Assembly (NCBI GenBank): GCA_934462925.1
Contig: CAKSIT010000007.1
Location: forward strand, 85,094-149,093
Direction of reading: 5' to 3'
DNA length: 64,000 nucleotides
Source: an uncultured Oscillospiraceae bacterium
GTDB taxonomy: Bacteria; Bacillota; Clostridia; Oscillospirales; Ruminococcaceae
The stretch's first letter is position 1. Every line of letters starts with the position of its first letter. Made by a program: the position numbers and the translations under genes. Positions 6,962 through 16,809 of the stretch are shown piece after piece. A model generated the notes under the pieces. That model searched no databases. It was not told the origin of the DNA and saw only the letters and a program-made list of their open reading frames with translations.

Positions 6962-8521
6962 ATGACATTACTGAAACGGGCGGCGGCGCTTTTCGTCGCG
7001 GCGGCAATGGCGCTTAGCGGGCTTACCGCGTTTGCCGAGGGAGAAACGGGCGAGAGCCTGCCCGAAACCGCAAGCGCGGAAACCACGGTCATAGACTCGG
7101 GCGAGCGCGTGGAAACGGAGATAATCGACCCCGACGACGTCGAGGGCTCGGGCAAGCCCGAGAGCGGCGTGGACCTGTCCGACAAGGAGTACGAGCCCAT
7201 AGACATAAGCGGCTACACCGAGTGGGACGGCAAAACAAAAATGCAGCCGAACGCCAACTATTACATAGCAAAGACCGTAAAGCTCAAAAAGAGCTTCACG
7301 CTGCCGCTTGGCAGCACGCTTGTGCTGTGCAGCGGCTCAAAGCTTGTGGTGTACAAGGGCAACGGTTTTACCGTAAAGGGCAGAATGCTTGTAGAGCCCG
7401 ACGCGTCGCTTACGGTATCGGGCAAGTTCGTTGTAAACGCGGGCGCGGGGTTCGAGTGCTACGGCGGCATGAGCGCCACGAAAAGCTCCTCGGTGCAGAT
7501 AGCGAGCGAATTTATCGTGCGCCACGGCGCGAGAGCGGTAATGTCCGGTACGCTTAACGTATACAAAAACGGCATACTGCTGAACTACGGTATAACAACG
7601 CTCACCGCAAACTCCGTAACGCGCATTACAGGCGAAATGCAGACCCCCGCAGAGGGCAGGCTGTACCTCAAAGGCTCGCTTGGCGTTACGATAAGCGGAC
7701 GTTCCACAATGGCGGGTTTCTTCTCGCTCACGGGCGAGTTCATAAACAGCGGCGTGTTTATCATGGAAAGCACGGTGCGCTTTTACAAGGCGAAAACGGC
7801 GCGCTTTGCCGTGTCCAAAAGCAGCCGCCTTATCGACTACCGCAACAACACCGACTCCACGGGCGGCGGGCTTGCTAAGCCCACGGATATCGGCGCAAAG
7901 GGTATAGACGTGTCCTACGCGCAGGGCGCTGTGGATTGGGCTGCGGTAAAGGCTGCGGGCGTTGATTTTGCAATGATAAGAGCCTCGCGCGGGGCTGTCG
8001 GCGGCAAGCCTATTGCAAAGGACAGCACCTTTGACTACAACATAACCGAAGCCACAAAGAACAACATAAAGGTGGGCGTTTACCACTACCTTTACGCCAC
8101 CACAACCGCAGAGGCGAAAAAAGAGGCGCGCTTCTTCCTTAAGACCATAGAGCCGTACAGGATAACCTACCCAGTTGTGCTTGACGTGGAGGAGCAGTAT
8201 CAGGCGGACCTCGGCAAAAAGAAGATAACTAACATTGTAAAGGCGTTCCTTGACGAGGTGAACGCTGCGGGCTATTACACCATGCTCTACTCGAACAAGG
8301 CGTGGCTTACAAACTACCTTGACGCAAGCAAGCTTACCGAACACGACATATGGCTTGCGCAATGGAACACCGTGCCTACATACGAGGGCGAGTTCGGAAT
8401 GTGGCAGTACAGCAGCAAGGGCATAGTTTCGGGCATAGAGGGCTACGTTGACCTTAACATCTCCTATAAGGAGTACACGCAGATAATCCGCGACGGCAAG
8501 TACAACAGGCTTACGCTCTGA
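6962..8521 (+). CDS. Secreted GH25 lysozyme with N-terminal beta-repeat domain
   Basis: The protein has 519 residues from the ATG at 6962 (CGGAG upstream). Residues 1-26 are a signal peptide ending GLTAFAEG. After an acidic linker, residues about 80-300 are many short beta-strand repeats (GSTLVLCSGSKLVVYKG, GRMLVEPDASLTVSGKFVV) that read like a bactofilin- or right-handed-helix-like fold. Residues about 312-510 are a GH25 (Cellosyl/LytC-type) muramidase: KGIDVSYAQGAVDW (Asp316), YPVVLDVEE (Asp408 and Glu410, the D-x-E catalytic pair), DIWLAQW and MWQYSSKG. It should cleave the MurNAc-GlcNAc bond of peptidoglycan outside the cell. The N-terminal domain may anchor or self-associate at the wall. 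It is monocistronic and divergent from the PBP gene. Confidence 0.92.
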   Translation: MTLLKRAAALFVAAAMALSGLTAFAEGETGESLPETASAETTVIDSGERVETEIIDPDDVEGSGKPESGVDLSDKEYEPIDISGYTEWDGKTKMQPNANYYIAKTVKLKKSFTLPLGSTLVLCSGSKLVVYKGNGFTVKGRMLVEPDASLTVSGKFVVNAGAGFECYGGMSATKSSSVQIASEFIVRHGARAVMSGTLNVYKNGILLNYGITTLTANSVTRITGEMQTPAEGRLYLKGSLGVTISGRSTMAGFFSLTGEFINSGVFIMESTVRFYKAKTARFAVSKSSRLIDYRNNTDSTGGGLAKPTDIGAKGIDVSYAQGAVDWAAVKAAGVDFAMIRASRGAVGGKPIAKDSTFDYNITEATKNNIKVGVYHYLYATTTAEAKKEARFFLKTIEPYRITYPVVLDVEEQYQADLGKKKITNIVKAFLDEVNAAGYYTMLYSNKAWLTNYLDASKLTEHDIWLAQWNTVPTYEGEFGMWQYSSKGIVSGIEGYVDLNISYKEYTQIIRDGKYNRLTL

Positions 8522-8560
8522 GCAGCGTAAGCTCAGCGAATCGGCATAAAAATACAGCAA

Positions 8561-8596
8561 ACCCGCTCATGGAGAACCGTGAGCGGGTAATTTTGA
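8561..8596. terminator. Shared terminator between GH25 gene and atp operon
   Basis: ACCCGCTCA (8561-8569), 10-base loop, TGAGCGGGT (8580-8588), then AATTTT on the plus strand and a T-rich stretch (GTATTTTTATG) a few bases beyond the stem on the minus strand. It can serve both the lysozyme gene and the convergent end of the ATP synthase operon. Confidence 0.75.
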
Positions 8597-8626
8597 TGTT
8601 GCTTTAGCAGAGCGTTCAAGTACGGC

Positions 8627-9028
8627 TTATATCCGTCCTGCCGTATCTATACGGTTAAGCGCCCTGCGGAGCTTTGCCTCTGCCATGCGCAGCTCGTTGT
8701 CGCTTACTGCGGCATGAATGCGCTCCTCTGCGGCTGATTTTGACGCTGTCGCGCGCTCCACGTCTATCTCGTCAGCCCATTCGCAGGTCTGCACAAGTAT
8801 AACGGTCTTGTCGCGCAGCACCTTGATTATGCCGCCCGAGGTCGCCGCGCGCCTGAACTCGCCGTCTATCATCACGCGCATCTGCCCGATGCCGATAGCC
8901 GCGCAGTAAGGCTCGTGGCCTTTCAGTATGCCCACGTCGCCGACGGTCGTGCGGACTATGACCTGCTCGGTCTGCCCGTCAAAAAACGTCTTTTCGGGGG
9001 TGATTATCTGAAGTGGAAATGGTGTCAT
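8627..9028 (-). CDS. atpC: ATP synthase F1 epsilon subunit
   Basis: The protein has 133 residues, the usual length. The N-terminal beta-sandwich has PFPLQIITPEKTFFDGQTEQV, GDVGILKGHEPYCAAI and the Gly-rich ATSGGIIKV block; the C-terminal half is the two-helix hairpin (RATASKSAAEERIHAA, LRMAEAKLRRALNRI) that regulates rotation. It sits in the central stalk of the F1 sector and is the last gene of the operon, 5 bp after atpD, followed by the terminator at 8561-8596. GAAGGG precedes the ATG. Confidence 0.96.
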   Translation of the reverse strand: MTPFPLQIITPEKTFFDGQTEQVIVRTTVGDVGILKGHEPYCAAIGIGQMRVMIDGEFRRAATSGGIIKVLRDKTVILVQTCEWADEIDVERATASKSAAEERIHAAVSDNELRMAEAKLRRALNRIDTAGRI

Positions 9029-9033
9029 AGGAA

Positions 9034-10458
<1,425 letters not shown>

Positions 10459-10477
10459 TCAAACCGAACGGAGAGCG

Positions 10478-11323
10478 TTATTCCTGAACGGAAGCGCCCG
10501 ATACTATGTCGATTATCTCCGTTGTAATGCTTGCCTGACGCGCGCGGTTGTAAAGCAGCGACAGGCTCTCGGTCATGGCGTCGGCGTTGTCGGTCGCACT
10601 CTCCATTGCGGTGCGGCGCGCGCCCTGCTCTGAAGCGAACGACTCAACTATAGCGCACATGATAAGGCTTGCGGTGTAGCGCGGCACGATACGGTTGAAC
10701 ACCGCCTCGGGCGAGGGGTCGTAGGTCATTGCGCCTATTTCCTCCGTACCCTTAACGCGCTGCGTTTCCATCGGCAGCACCTTCATGCTCTGCGCCTCCT
10801 GCGAAAGCGAGGACACGAACAGCGTGTAGAATATCATTACCTCGTCTATCTCGCCGCGCCTGAAAAGCTCTATTGCTATATCTGCGATATCCTGCGCCTG
10901 ATTGGGCTTAATGCTCTCCGCTATAGCTGAAAACGACGCTACTACCTCGTAGCCGTGCTTGGAGAAGTACTCTCCCGCCTTTCTGCCGACAGCTATTATC
11001 TTCGGCTTCTCGGCGTCGTTTTCATGCGCTGCGCAGGCAAGCTTAAGCACGTTAGTGTTATAGCCGCCCGCAAGCCCTCTGTCGCCCGCAATGACGATGA
11101 AAAGGCGGCGCTTTACCTCTCTCTTTTCGGTGAAGACCGTGGAGAAATCGGTGTTGGCGGAGGCTATCTCGCACATTGACCTGTAAAGCTCGTTAAAGTA
11201 AGGACGCGCCTGCTCCGCGCGGGTCTTAGCCTTGCGCAGCTTGCTGGACGCCACCAGCTGCATAGCCTTTGTAATCTGCCGCGTTGAACCGACAGACTTT
11301 ATGCGGCGCTTGATGTCCTTCAT
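10478..11323 (-). CDS. atpG: ATP synthase F1 gamma subunit
   Basis: The protein has 281 residues. The conserved N-terminus (KDIKRRIKSVGSTRQITKAMQLVASSKLRKA) and C-terminus (AMESATDNADAMTESLSLLYNRARQASITTEI) that form the rotating coiled coil are both intact; the middle Rossmann-like part contains VIAGDRGLAGGYNTNV. It turns inside the alpha3beta3 ring and couples rotation of the c-ring to catalysis. It is followed by atpD after 49 bp. Upstream, instead of directly following atpA, it is separated by the 42-residue membrane protein gene at 11367-11495. Confidence 0.97.
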   Translation of the reverse strand: MKDIKRRIKSVGSTRQITKAMQLVASSKLRKAKTRAEQARPYFNELYRSMCEIASANTDFSTVFTEKREVKRRLFIVIAGDRGLAGGYNTNVLKLACAAHENDAEKPKIIAVGRKAGEYFSKHGYEVVASFSAIAESIKPNQAQDIADIAIELFRRGEIDEVMIFYTLFVSSLSQEAQSMKVLPMETQRVKGTEEIGAMTYDPSPEAVFNRIVPRYTASLIMCAIVESFASEQGARRTAMESATDNADAMTESLSLLYNRARQASITTEIIDIVSGASVQE

Positions 11324-11366
11324 ATTTCCTGTTGCTATACTATCACCCCCGTGTTTTTAAGCGTTA

Positions 11367-11495
11367 TTACTGAACGTTGTCGTCGGTGGTGATGTATCTT
11401 ACCTTTTTCTCGATATAAAGCCATGCCACAGCAGCGGCGGTGAGAACCGAAAGCACCGTTGCGACAATGCCCATAACAAAAGCAGCCTGCTTCAT
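11367..11495 (-). CDS. 42-residue single-helix membrane protein inside the atp operon
   Basis: An ATG at 11495 preceded by AAAGGAGC opens a 42-codon frame ending TAA. The peptide begins MKQAAFVMGIVATVL, has one hydrophobic helix at about residues 5-27, then a basic stretch (EKKVRY) and an acidic tail (TTDDNVQ). The frame fills the atpA-atpG gap: it starts 17 bp after the atpA stop and ends 43 bp before the atpG start. The strong ribosome site, TM profile and position argue that it is real. I know of no standard atp operon gene at this place. Inference: a small accessory or assembly factor of the synthase. An alternative is an unrelated small membrane protein that only shares the transcript. 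Confidence 0.75.
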   Translation of the reverse strand: MKQAAFVMGIVATVLSVLTAAAVAWLYIEKKVRYITTDDNVQ

Positions 11496-11512
11496 GAAAT
11501 GCTCCTTTCGCG

Positions 11513-13021
11513 TCAGCCCGCGTAATCCTTTGCAAAGGACGCGAGTATTGCCTTGAGCGCTTCCTCGTTTTCGGGGGTAAGCACCTTTTCGTTCTTAATG
11601 CTCTCGAGAACCTCGGGGCTGTTGAGCTTTATATGCTCGATAAGGTCTTTCTGATACGCCTTTATCTTGTTAAGCGGTATAGAAGCGAGGAAGTTGTTGA
11701 TAACAGCGTAGATTATAACTACCTGCTCCTCAACCTCAAGCGGGGAGTTCTGGTCCTGCTTGAGAACCTCTACTATACGCTCGCCCTTTGCAAGGCGGTC
11801 CTTTGTGTCCTTATCAAGGTCCGAGCCGAACTGCGCGAACGACTGAAGCTCTCTGTACTGCGAGTACTCGAGCTTAAGCGTACCCGAAACCTTCTTCATC
11901 GCCTTTATCTGCGCGCTGCCGCCGACGCGGGAAACCGATATACCGGGGTTTACCGCAGGGCGCACGCCCGAGTTGAACAGCTCCGTTTCAAGGAATATCT
12001 GACCGTCCGTAATGGAAATTACGTTAGTCGGGATATACGCGGAAACGTCGCCCGCCTGCGTTTCAATGATAGGAAGCGCGGTGAGCGAGCCGCCGCCGTA
12101 GTCCTTGTTAAGACGAGCCGCGCGCTCAAGCAGTCTTGAGTGGAGGTAGAATACGTCACCGGGGTACGCCTCGCGTCCCGGCGGGCGCTTAAGCAGCAGC
12201 GAAAGCGCTCTGTAAGCCACGGCGTGCTTGGACAGGTCGTCGTAAACCACGAGAGCGTCCTTGCCCTTTTCCATAAAGTACTCGCCCATGGTGCAGCCTG
12301 AGTAGGGCGCGATATACTGCAGCGGGGCAAGCTCGGACGCGGTGGAGGATACGACTATCGTGTAGTCGAGCGCTCCGTTGGCGCGCAGCGTTTCAACAAC
12401 GTTTGCAACGGTGGAGTTTTTCTGACCGATTGCAACGTAGATGCAGATAACGTCCTTGCCCTTTTGGTTGATTATGGTGTCTATTGCGATAGCGGTCTTA
12501 CCCGTCTGGCGGTCGCCGATGATAAGCTCGCGCTGACCTCTGCCTATCGGTATCATGGAGTCGATAGCCTTGATACCCGTTTGTAACGGAACGGTTACAG
12601 GCTCTCTTGTGATGATACCGGGCGCTATCTTCTCTATGGGGCGCGTTTCAGCGGCGAGAATATCGCCCTTGCCGTCTATGGGCTGACCCAGAGAGTTTAC
12701 AACGCGTCCGAGAAGCGCTTCTCCGACAGGCACGGATACTATGCTGCCCGTGCGCTTAACGCTGTCGCCCTCCTTAATGCCCGCGTCAGAGCCGAGCATT
12801 ACCGCGCCGACAAAATCCTGCTCGAGGTTGAGCGCCATGCAGCGCACGCCGTTCTCGAACTCGAGAAGCTCGTTAAGCATACACTTTTCCAGACCGTGTA
12901 TGCGCACGATACCGTCGCCCACGGTAACAACCGTGCCAACGTCGCCGAGCTGGATTTTCGCGTTGTAGTTCTTAATACGGTCCTTAATAAGTCCCGTTAT
13001 TTCATCGGGGCGTAAATCCAT
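11513..13021 (-). CDS. atpA: ATP synthase F1 alpha subunit
   Basis: The protein has 502 residues, the normal length. It has the N-terminal beta-barrel ([20 protein letters not shown]), the non-catalytic P-loop [18 protein letters not shown] block ([16 protein letters not shown]), the signature [17 protein letters not shown] and the C-terminal helical bundle. It forms the alpha3beta3 hexamer with atpD and binds the peripheral stalk. It starts 36 bp after atpH with AAAGGGAAC as ribosome site. Sequence is regular throughout. Confidence 0.98.
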   Translation of the reverse strand: MDLRPDEITGLIKDRIKNYNAKIQLGDVGTVVTVGDGIVRIHGLEKCMLNELLEFENGVRCMALNLEQDFVGAVMLGSDAGIKEGDSVKRTGSIVSVPVGEALLGRVVNSLGQPIDGKGDILAAETRPIEKIAPGIITREPVTVPLQTGIKAIDSMIPIGRGQRELIIGDRQTGKTAIAIDTIINQKGKDVICIYVAIGQKNSTVANVVETLRANGALDYTIVVSSTASELAPLQYIAPYSGCTMGEYFMEKGKDALVVYDDLSKHAVAYRALSLLLKRPPGREAYPGDVFYLHSRLLERAARLNKDYGGGSLTALPIIETQAGDVSAYIPTNVISITDGQIFLETELFNSGVRPAVNPGISVSRVGGSAQIKAMKKVSGTLKLEYSQYRELQSFAQFGSDLDKDTKDRLAKGERIVEVLKQDQNSPLEVEEQVVIIYAVINNFLASIPLNKIKAYQKDLIEHIKLNSPEVLESIKNEKVLTPENEEALKAILASFAKDYAG

Positions 13022-13057
13022 TGATTATGTTCCCTTTCTGTTAGATTTGTCTGCATT

Positions 13058-13609
13058 TCATGCAATGACGGAGCTCAGCTCCTTTTTGAGAGCGCCGAGC
13101 CTTGCCTTCACGCTTCCGTCGTAGCGCGTAGAGCCATAGTCGATGATAACGCCGCCGATTATCGAGGGGTCGGTCTTTTCCTTTATGGAAACGGTCTTTC
13201 CCGTGATTTCGGACATCTTCGCCTTAATCTTCGCCTTAAGCTCCTCCGTAAGAGGCTCGCTTGAGGTCACGGTTATCTCGGCTATCTTGTAAAAATCGTT
13301 GCAGAGTTCGCGGAAGTGCTTTACTATCCCGCTAAAGCAGCCGAATCTGCCTTTCTCCGCAATAACGCACAGCAGGTTTCCGCAAAGCTCGCAGATACCG
13401 CCCGCGCTTATCATCTCGCGCAGCAGCCCGACCTTTTCCTCTGCGGGTACGGTCGGCGCGTCCATAAGCTTTGCAAGGTCGGGGTTGGCGGAAAATATGC
13501 CGTCGAGAGCGTCAAGCTCCGTCAGCATATCGCGCTCCTTGCCCTGCGCCTGCTCTTGGCATAGCTCAAAAAAAGCCTGCGCGTATACCTTTTCAGCCTT
13601 GTCGTTCAT
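13058..13609 (-). CDS. atpH: ATP synthase F1 delta subunit
   Basis: The protein has 183 residues from the ATG at 13609, chosen because it follows AAAGGAAC and begins with the usual KAEKVYAQAFFELCQEQ (delta N-terminal domain). The C-terminal domain shows VTSSEPLTEELKAKIKAKM and DPSIIGGVIIDYGSTRYDGSVKARL, the conserved end that binds the b subunit. It joins the top of F1 to the peripheral stalk. It lies between atpF and atpA; the reading frame is open further upstream but that part overlaps atpF and lacks a site. Confidence 0.95.
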   Translation of the reverse strand: MNDKAEKVYAQAFFELCQEQAQGKERDMLTELDALDGIFSANPDLAKLMDAPTVPAEEKVGLLREMISAGGICELCGNLLCVIAEKGRFGCFSGIVKHFRELCNDFYKIAEITVTSSEPLTEELKAKIKAKMSEITGKTVSIKEKTDPSIIGGVIIDYGSTRYDGSVKARLGALKKELSSVIA

Positions 13610-13631
13610 CAAAAGTTCCTTTCTCGGCGGC

Positions 13632-14180
13632 TTAATCCGCTGCCTTTGCAACGTTCGCAAGGAAGCCCTCGATAAGCTTTTCGTTGTCTGCCTGCGAAAT
13701 TTCCTTTTCTACGACCTTTGTGGCTGCCATAATAACGATATCGGATATTTCGTCCTTTATCTCGTTAAGTGCGCGCTGCTTGTCGCGCTCGATAGATTCC
13801 TCGGCTTTTGCACGAATCTCAGCCGCCTTGCGGTTGGCTTCGGTTATAAGCTCCTCCTCGCGCGCCTGCGCTCTCTGATTCGCCTGCCTGATTATCTCGG
13901 CAGCCTCCTCCTTTGCGCCTGCGATGCTCTCAAGGTACTCCTTTTCAGCCTTCTGCGCGGATTCCTTAGCTTTCTGTGCGTCGGCTATTTCCGCTGCGGC
14001 AAGCTCCTTGCGCTTTTCAAGTATCTTGCCAACGGGCTTAAACAGGAATATCCTGAAAATAAGGAAGATTATGAGCGTATTTATAAGCGTGAAAACTATC
14101 GTGCCCGTGTCGATAGACACCAGCGAGAGCGTCTGCTGCTCTGCGGCGCTTGCCGCCGCCTCAGTTAAAAAATTCAGCAT
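13632..14180 (-). CDS. atpF: ATP synthase Fo b subunit
   Basis: The protein has 182 residues. One N-terminal membrane helix (residues about 26-47, TIVFTLINTLIIFLIFRIFL) leads into KPVGKILEKRKE and a long Ala/Glu/Lys-rich coiled coil typical of the dimeric stator stalk. The N-terminus is somewhat longer than in Bacillus (about 25 polar residues). It anchors F1 to the membrane and prevents co-rotation. GGAGGAGC lies 12 bases upstream of the ATG. Confidence 0.95.
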   Translation of the reverse strand: MLNFLTEAAASAAEQQTLSLVSIDTGTIVFTLINTLIIFLIFRIFLFKPVGKILEKRKELAAAEIADAQKAKESAQKAEKEYLESIAGAKEEAAEIIRQANQRAQAREEELITEANRKAAEIRAKAEESIERDKQRALNEIKDEISDIVIMAATKVVEKEISQADNEKLIEGFLANVAKAAD

Positions 14181-14222
14181 TCTTATGCTCAGCTCCTCCC
14201 GATATGCTTTTCAGACCGCTGC

Positions 14223-14615
<393 letters not shown>

Positions 14616-15332
14616 TTATTCGCACTCTGCCGACGAAATGTAGGACATCGTAAGCATTATGAAAATATATGCCTGCACTACCGACGAGAATATGTCGAAG
14701 TAGAGCGAAAGCACCGCGGGCAGCAGAATAGCGAAGTTGCCGAGCGCAAAGTAGATGAGCGTGCTTATAACCATACCCGCGACTATGTTGCCGAAGTGAC
14801 GCAGCGCGAGCGAAACGGGGTTCGCTATCTCGCCGATGATGTTGAACGGCAGCATGAACGGCATAGGCTCTATAAAGTTGTGGAAATAGCCCTTGGCCTT
14901 GCCTGTTTTAGCGCGGTTATACTGGATAAGGAAGAACGTTATAACGCCCCATGTACCCGTTACCGAAAGGTCCGCGGTAGGGGAGCGCAGTCCCAGCAGT
15001 CCCATAAGGCTGGATATCATAGAGAAGCAGAAAATCGCACCGATATAGGGGATATACGCCTTGTATTTTCCGCCCATAGTGTTGTTTACGGTGTCCGTAA
15101 AGAACTCCACTATCATCTCAGCCGCAGCCTGCCGCTTGGTTTCGGGTACGACTTTCATGTTGTGCGTCAGCACGAGGATAACCACCAGCACAATTGCAAT
15201 TACCAGCCATTGAATGATGATACTCTCCGTCAGATTCCATGTTATGCCAAATAAATCAAAGCTCGCGACAACGAGAGGGCCGTTTACGGTGACCTCCGCG
15301 CTGCGTGACGCCAGCATAAGAGCAGTCGGCAT
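14616..15332 (-). CDS. atpB: ATP synthase Fo a subunit
   Basis: The protein has 238 residues with five or six membrane helices. The ion-channel helix is visible as NIIGEIANPVSLALRHFGNIVAG, containing the essential Arg (in SLALRHFGN). The N-terminal part holds TESIIIQWLVIAIVLVVILVL. It forms the two half-channels against the c-ring. AGGAGGAA precedes the ATG at 15332. It follows the AtpI-like gene by 4 bp, so it is firmly in the operon. Confidence 0.95.
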   Translation of the reverse strand: MPTALMLASRSAEVTVNGPLVVASFDLFGITWNLTESIIIQWLVIAIVLVVILVLTHNMKVVPETKRQAAAEMIVEFFTDTVNNTMGGKYKAYIPYIGAIFCFSMISSLMGLLGLRSPTADLSVTGTWGVITFFLIQYNRAKTGKAKGYFHNFIEPMPFMLPFNIIGEIANPVSLALRHFGNIVAGMVISTLIYFALGNFAILLPAVLSLYFDIFSSVVQAYIFIMLTMSYISSAECE

Positions 15333-15336
15333 AATA

Positions 15337-15738
15337 TCATTCCTCCTTGTTTCTGTGAATAAAAGCCCTTGCGGTTATCGCCGCCTTTGGGAAAAAGAGC
15401 GGTACAGCCGCGGTGATAAGGCTTATAAACGGGATAAGAGCCGCCGCCGTGAGCGCCGCAAAAAGCCCGAGATAGCGCACGCAGTACATGGTGTTCATGT
15501 AGTTGCGCGCGGACTTCTCGCCCATTCGCACGGCTTTCTGCGCGGTCTTGCCGAGCAGAAGAAAGTTCAGCACGCACAGCGCAATGCCGTACAGCGCGCC
15601 GAGAATAAGCGCTGTATCATGCCCGAGCGCGAAAAAAAGCACGACAGTCACCGCGAGGTAAACCCCGCATATGACGAGGAAGCTTGGCGCGTGCGCGCGC
15701 ATTTCCGCGTAGACGGGCTGGTCCTTTTTCAATGCCAT
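15337..15738 (-). CDS. ATP synthase subunit I-like membrane protein (AtpI/UncI)
   Basis: The protein has 133 residues and four predicted membrane helices (about 19-37, 43-61, 88-104 and 107-124). Its size, topology and place directly before atpB fit the ATP synthase I family, a poorly conserved helper in c-ring assembly and Mg2+ supply. FFALGHDTALILGALYGIALCVLNFLLL is close to the usual two-helix hairpin of that family (given here only as description). Identification is by context more than by motif. GAAGGTAGC precedes the ATG. Confidence 0.75.
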   Translation of the reverse strand: MALKKDQPVYAEMRAHAPSFLVICGVYLAVTVVLFFALGHDTALILGALYGIALCVLNFLLLGKTAQKAVRMGEKSARNYMNTMYCVRYLGLFAALTAAALIPFISLITAAVPLFFPKAAITARAFIHRNKEE

Positions 15739-15742
15739 AGAG

Positions 15743-16042
15743 CTACCTTCTCATGTCCTTGTAGTCGTCGTAGTAGTCGTTGTCGCGCGGGGCGTTGTAG
15801 GATTTGGGCGCTTTGCCGTCGTCCTTGCCATAGCGCCGCACAAGCTGCATGATGTACGAAGCCGCGCCGCCCAGCATGAATATTATAGCAAGCGCCACGC
15901 ATACGCCCATTACCCACTCGGGCAGGGAATATTTTTTTACGACATAACCGCCGCCCGCAAGAAATACTATGAGCGGCGTTATTATCACAAACGCAAGCTG
16001 GCTTACCGTGACGTACACGGAGAAAGGGTTTTCTTTTTTCAT
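15743..16042 (-). CDS. AtpZ/AtpI-type Fo assembly-like membrane protein
   Basis: The protein has 99 residues if it starts at the ATG at 16042, whose A is the last base of the upstream TGA stop (TGATG); this points to translational coupling, since no ribosome site is seen. Two membrane helices are visible (about 12-30, VSQLAFVIITPLIVFLAGGG, and 38-60, WVMGVCVALAIIFMLGGAAS). The tail is charged and Tyr/Asp-rich (DNDYYDDYKDMRR). The two-helix form with a Gly-rich turn before atpI fits AtpZ, which helps AtpI. An alternative longer start at 16069 overlaps the upstream gene. Confidence 0.7.
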   Translation of the reverse strand: MKKENPFSVYVTVSQLAFVIITPLIVFLAGGGYVVKKYSLPEWVMGVCVALAIIFMLGGAASYIMQLVRRYGKDDGKAPKSYNAPRDNDYYDDYKDMRR

Positions 16043-16785
16043 CAATAAACGAGTTTTGTAAGCTTCCACACGCCGTCGGTCTTAACCATGGACGTTTCGA
16101 GAATGCTGTCGGGGTCTGCGCCGTCGAGGTTCTCGGGGTCAACGCCGCCGAGGTAAACGGTGAGCTTGCAGGACGTTTCGCTTTCGGGGAGTATCGCAAT
16201 GCTGCACTGCGACCAGTCCTTGCTATAGTCCGCGGGCGTAAACTTCTCGCTTATGCCGAGAACGGTTTCCTGCCTGTAAAGCGGGCGCGACTGCTCCTCA
16301 GTTTCGTTGGTGGCCTCTGTTGTGTAAACAATGTCGGTGAGAACGGTGCGGTCCTGATATACCGCAAGCCCGCTGCCGTCGATGTTCGTGAATATCCTGT
16401 CCGCCTCGTCGCTTACGAATACGGAGTTCACAAGCTCGCGTATCTGCGCGGTGGATGTGTACTCCGTGGAGTTTACGGTGTAAAGCCCGTCCTCGGGCGC
16501 GTTGCCGTAGGGTTCGTCAAGGTGGGGCAGCCCCTCCGTCACGAACAGGCGCAGCACGCTGTAGCTGTCCTTTACAAGGTCGTGCGCGGCGTAGGTGCAT
16601 TCCTCAACAAGCGCGGCGTCGGGCCGGAACACGCCGGACGCGGGCTGCGAGGTCTGCGGCGTGTCGCCGCCCTGCTTTAGGGTGAGTATAGCAACAACAG
16701 CAAGCACGATAGCCGCAAGCGCGACAATGATAGTCGCTATAAGCGGCGCTGTGGAGCTGTTTTTCTGGTATTTCTTCTCGCTCAT
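16042..16785 (-). CDS. Membrane-anchored extracytoplasmic protein of unknown function
   Basis: I do not recognise this 247-residue protein. It has a short basic cytoplasmic tail (MSEKKYQKN), one membrane helix (about 13-36, PLIATIIVALAAIVLAVVAI), and a soluble outside domain of about 200 residues. The domain reads like a small alpha/beta fold ending in a strand pair (SILETSMVKTDGVWKLTKLVY), reminiscent of NTF2-like or lumazine-type accessory domains, but that is only an impression. It lies between the bactofilin gene (24 bp upstream) and the AtpZ-like gene (1-bp overlap), so it is cotranscribed with both. GAAAGGCAA precedes the ATG. Confidence 0.8.
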   Translation of the reverse strand: MSEKKYQKNSSTAPLIATIIVALAAIVLAVVAILTLKQGGDTPQTSQPASGVFRPDAALVEECTYAAHDLVKDSYSVLRLFVTEGLPHLDEPYGNAPEDGLYTVNSTEYTSTAQIRELVNSVFVSDEADRIFTNIDGSGLAVYQDRTVLTDIVYTTEATNETEEQSRPLYRQETVLGISEKFTPADYSKDWSQCSIAILPESETSCKLTVYLGGVDPENLDGADPDSILETSMVKTDGVWKLTKLVY

Positions 16786-16809
16786 ATTAAAATTGCCTTT
16801 CGGGAATGA

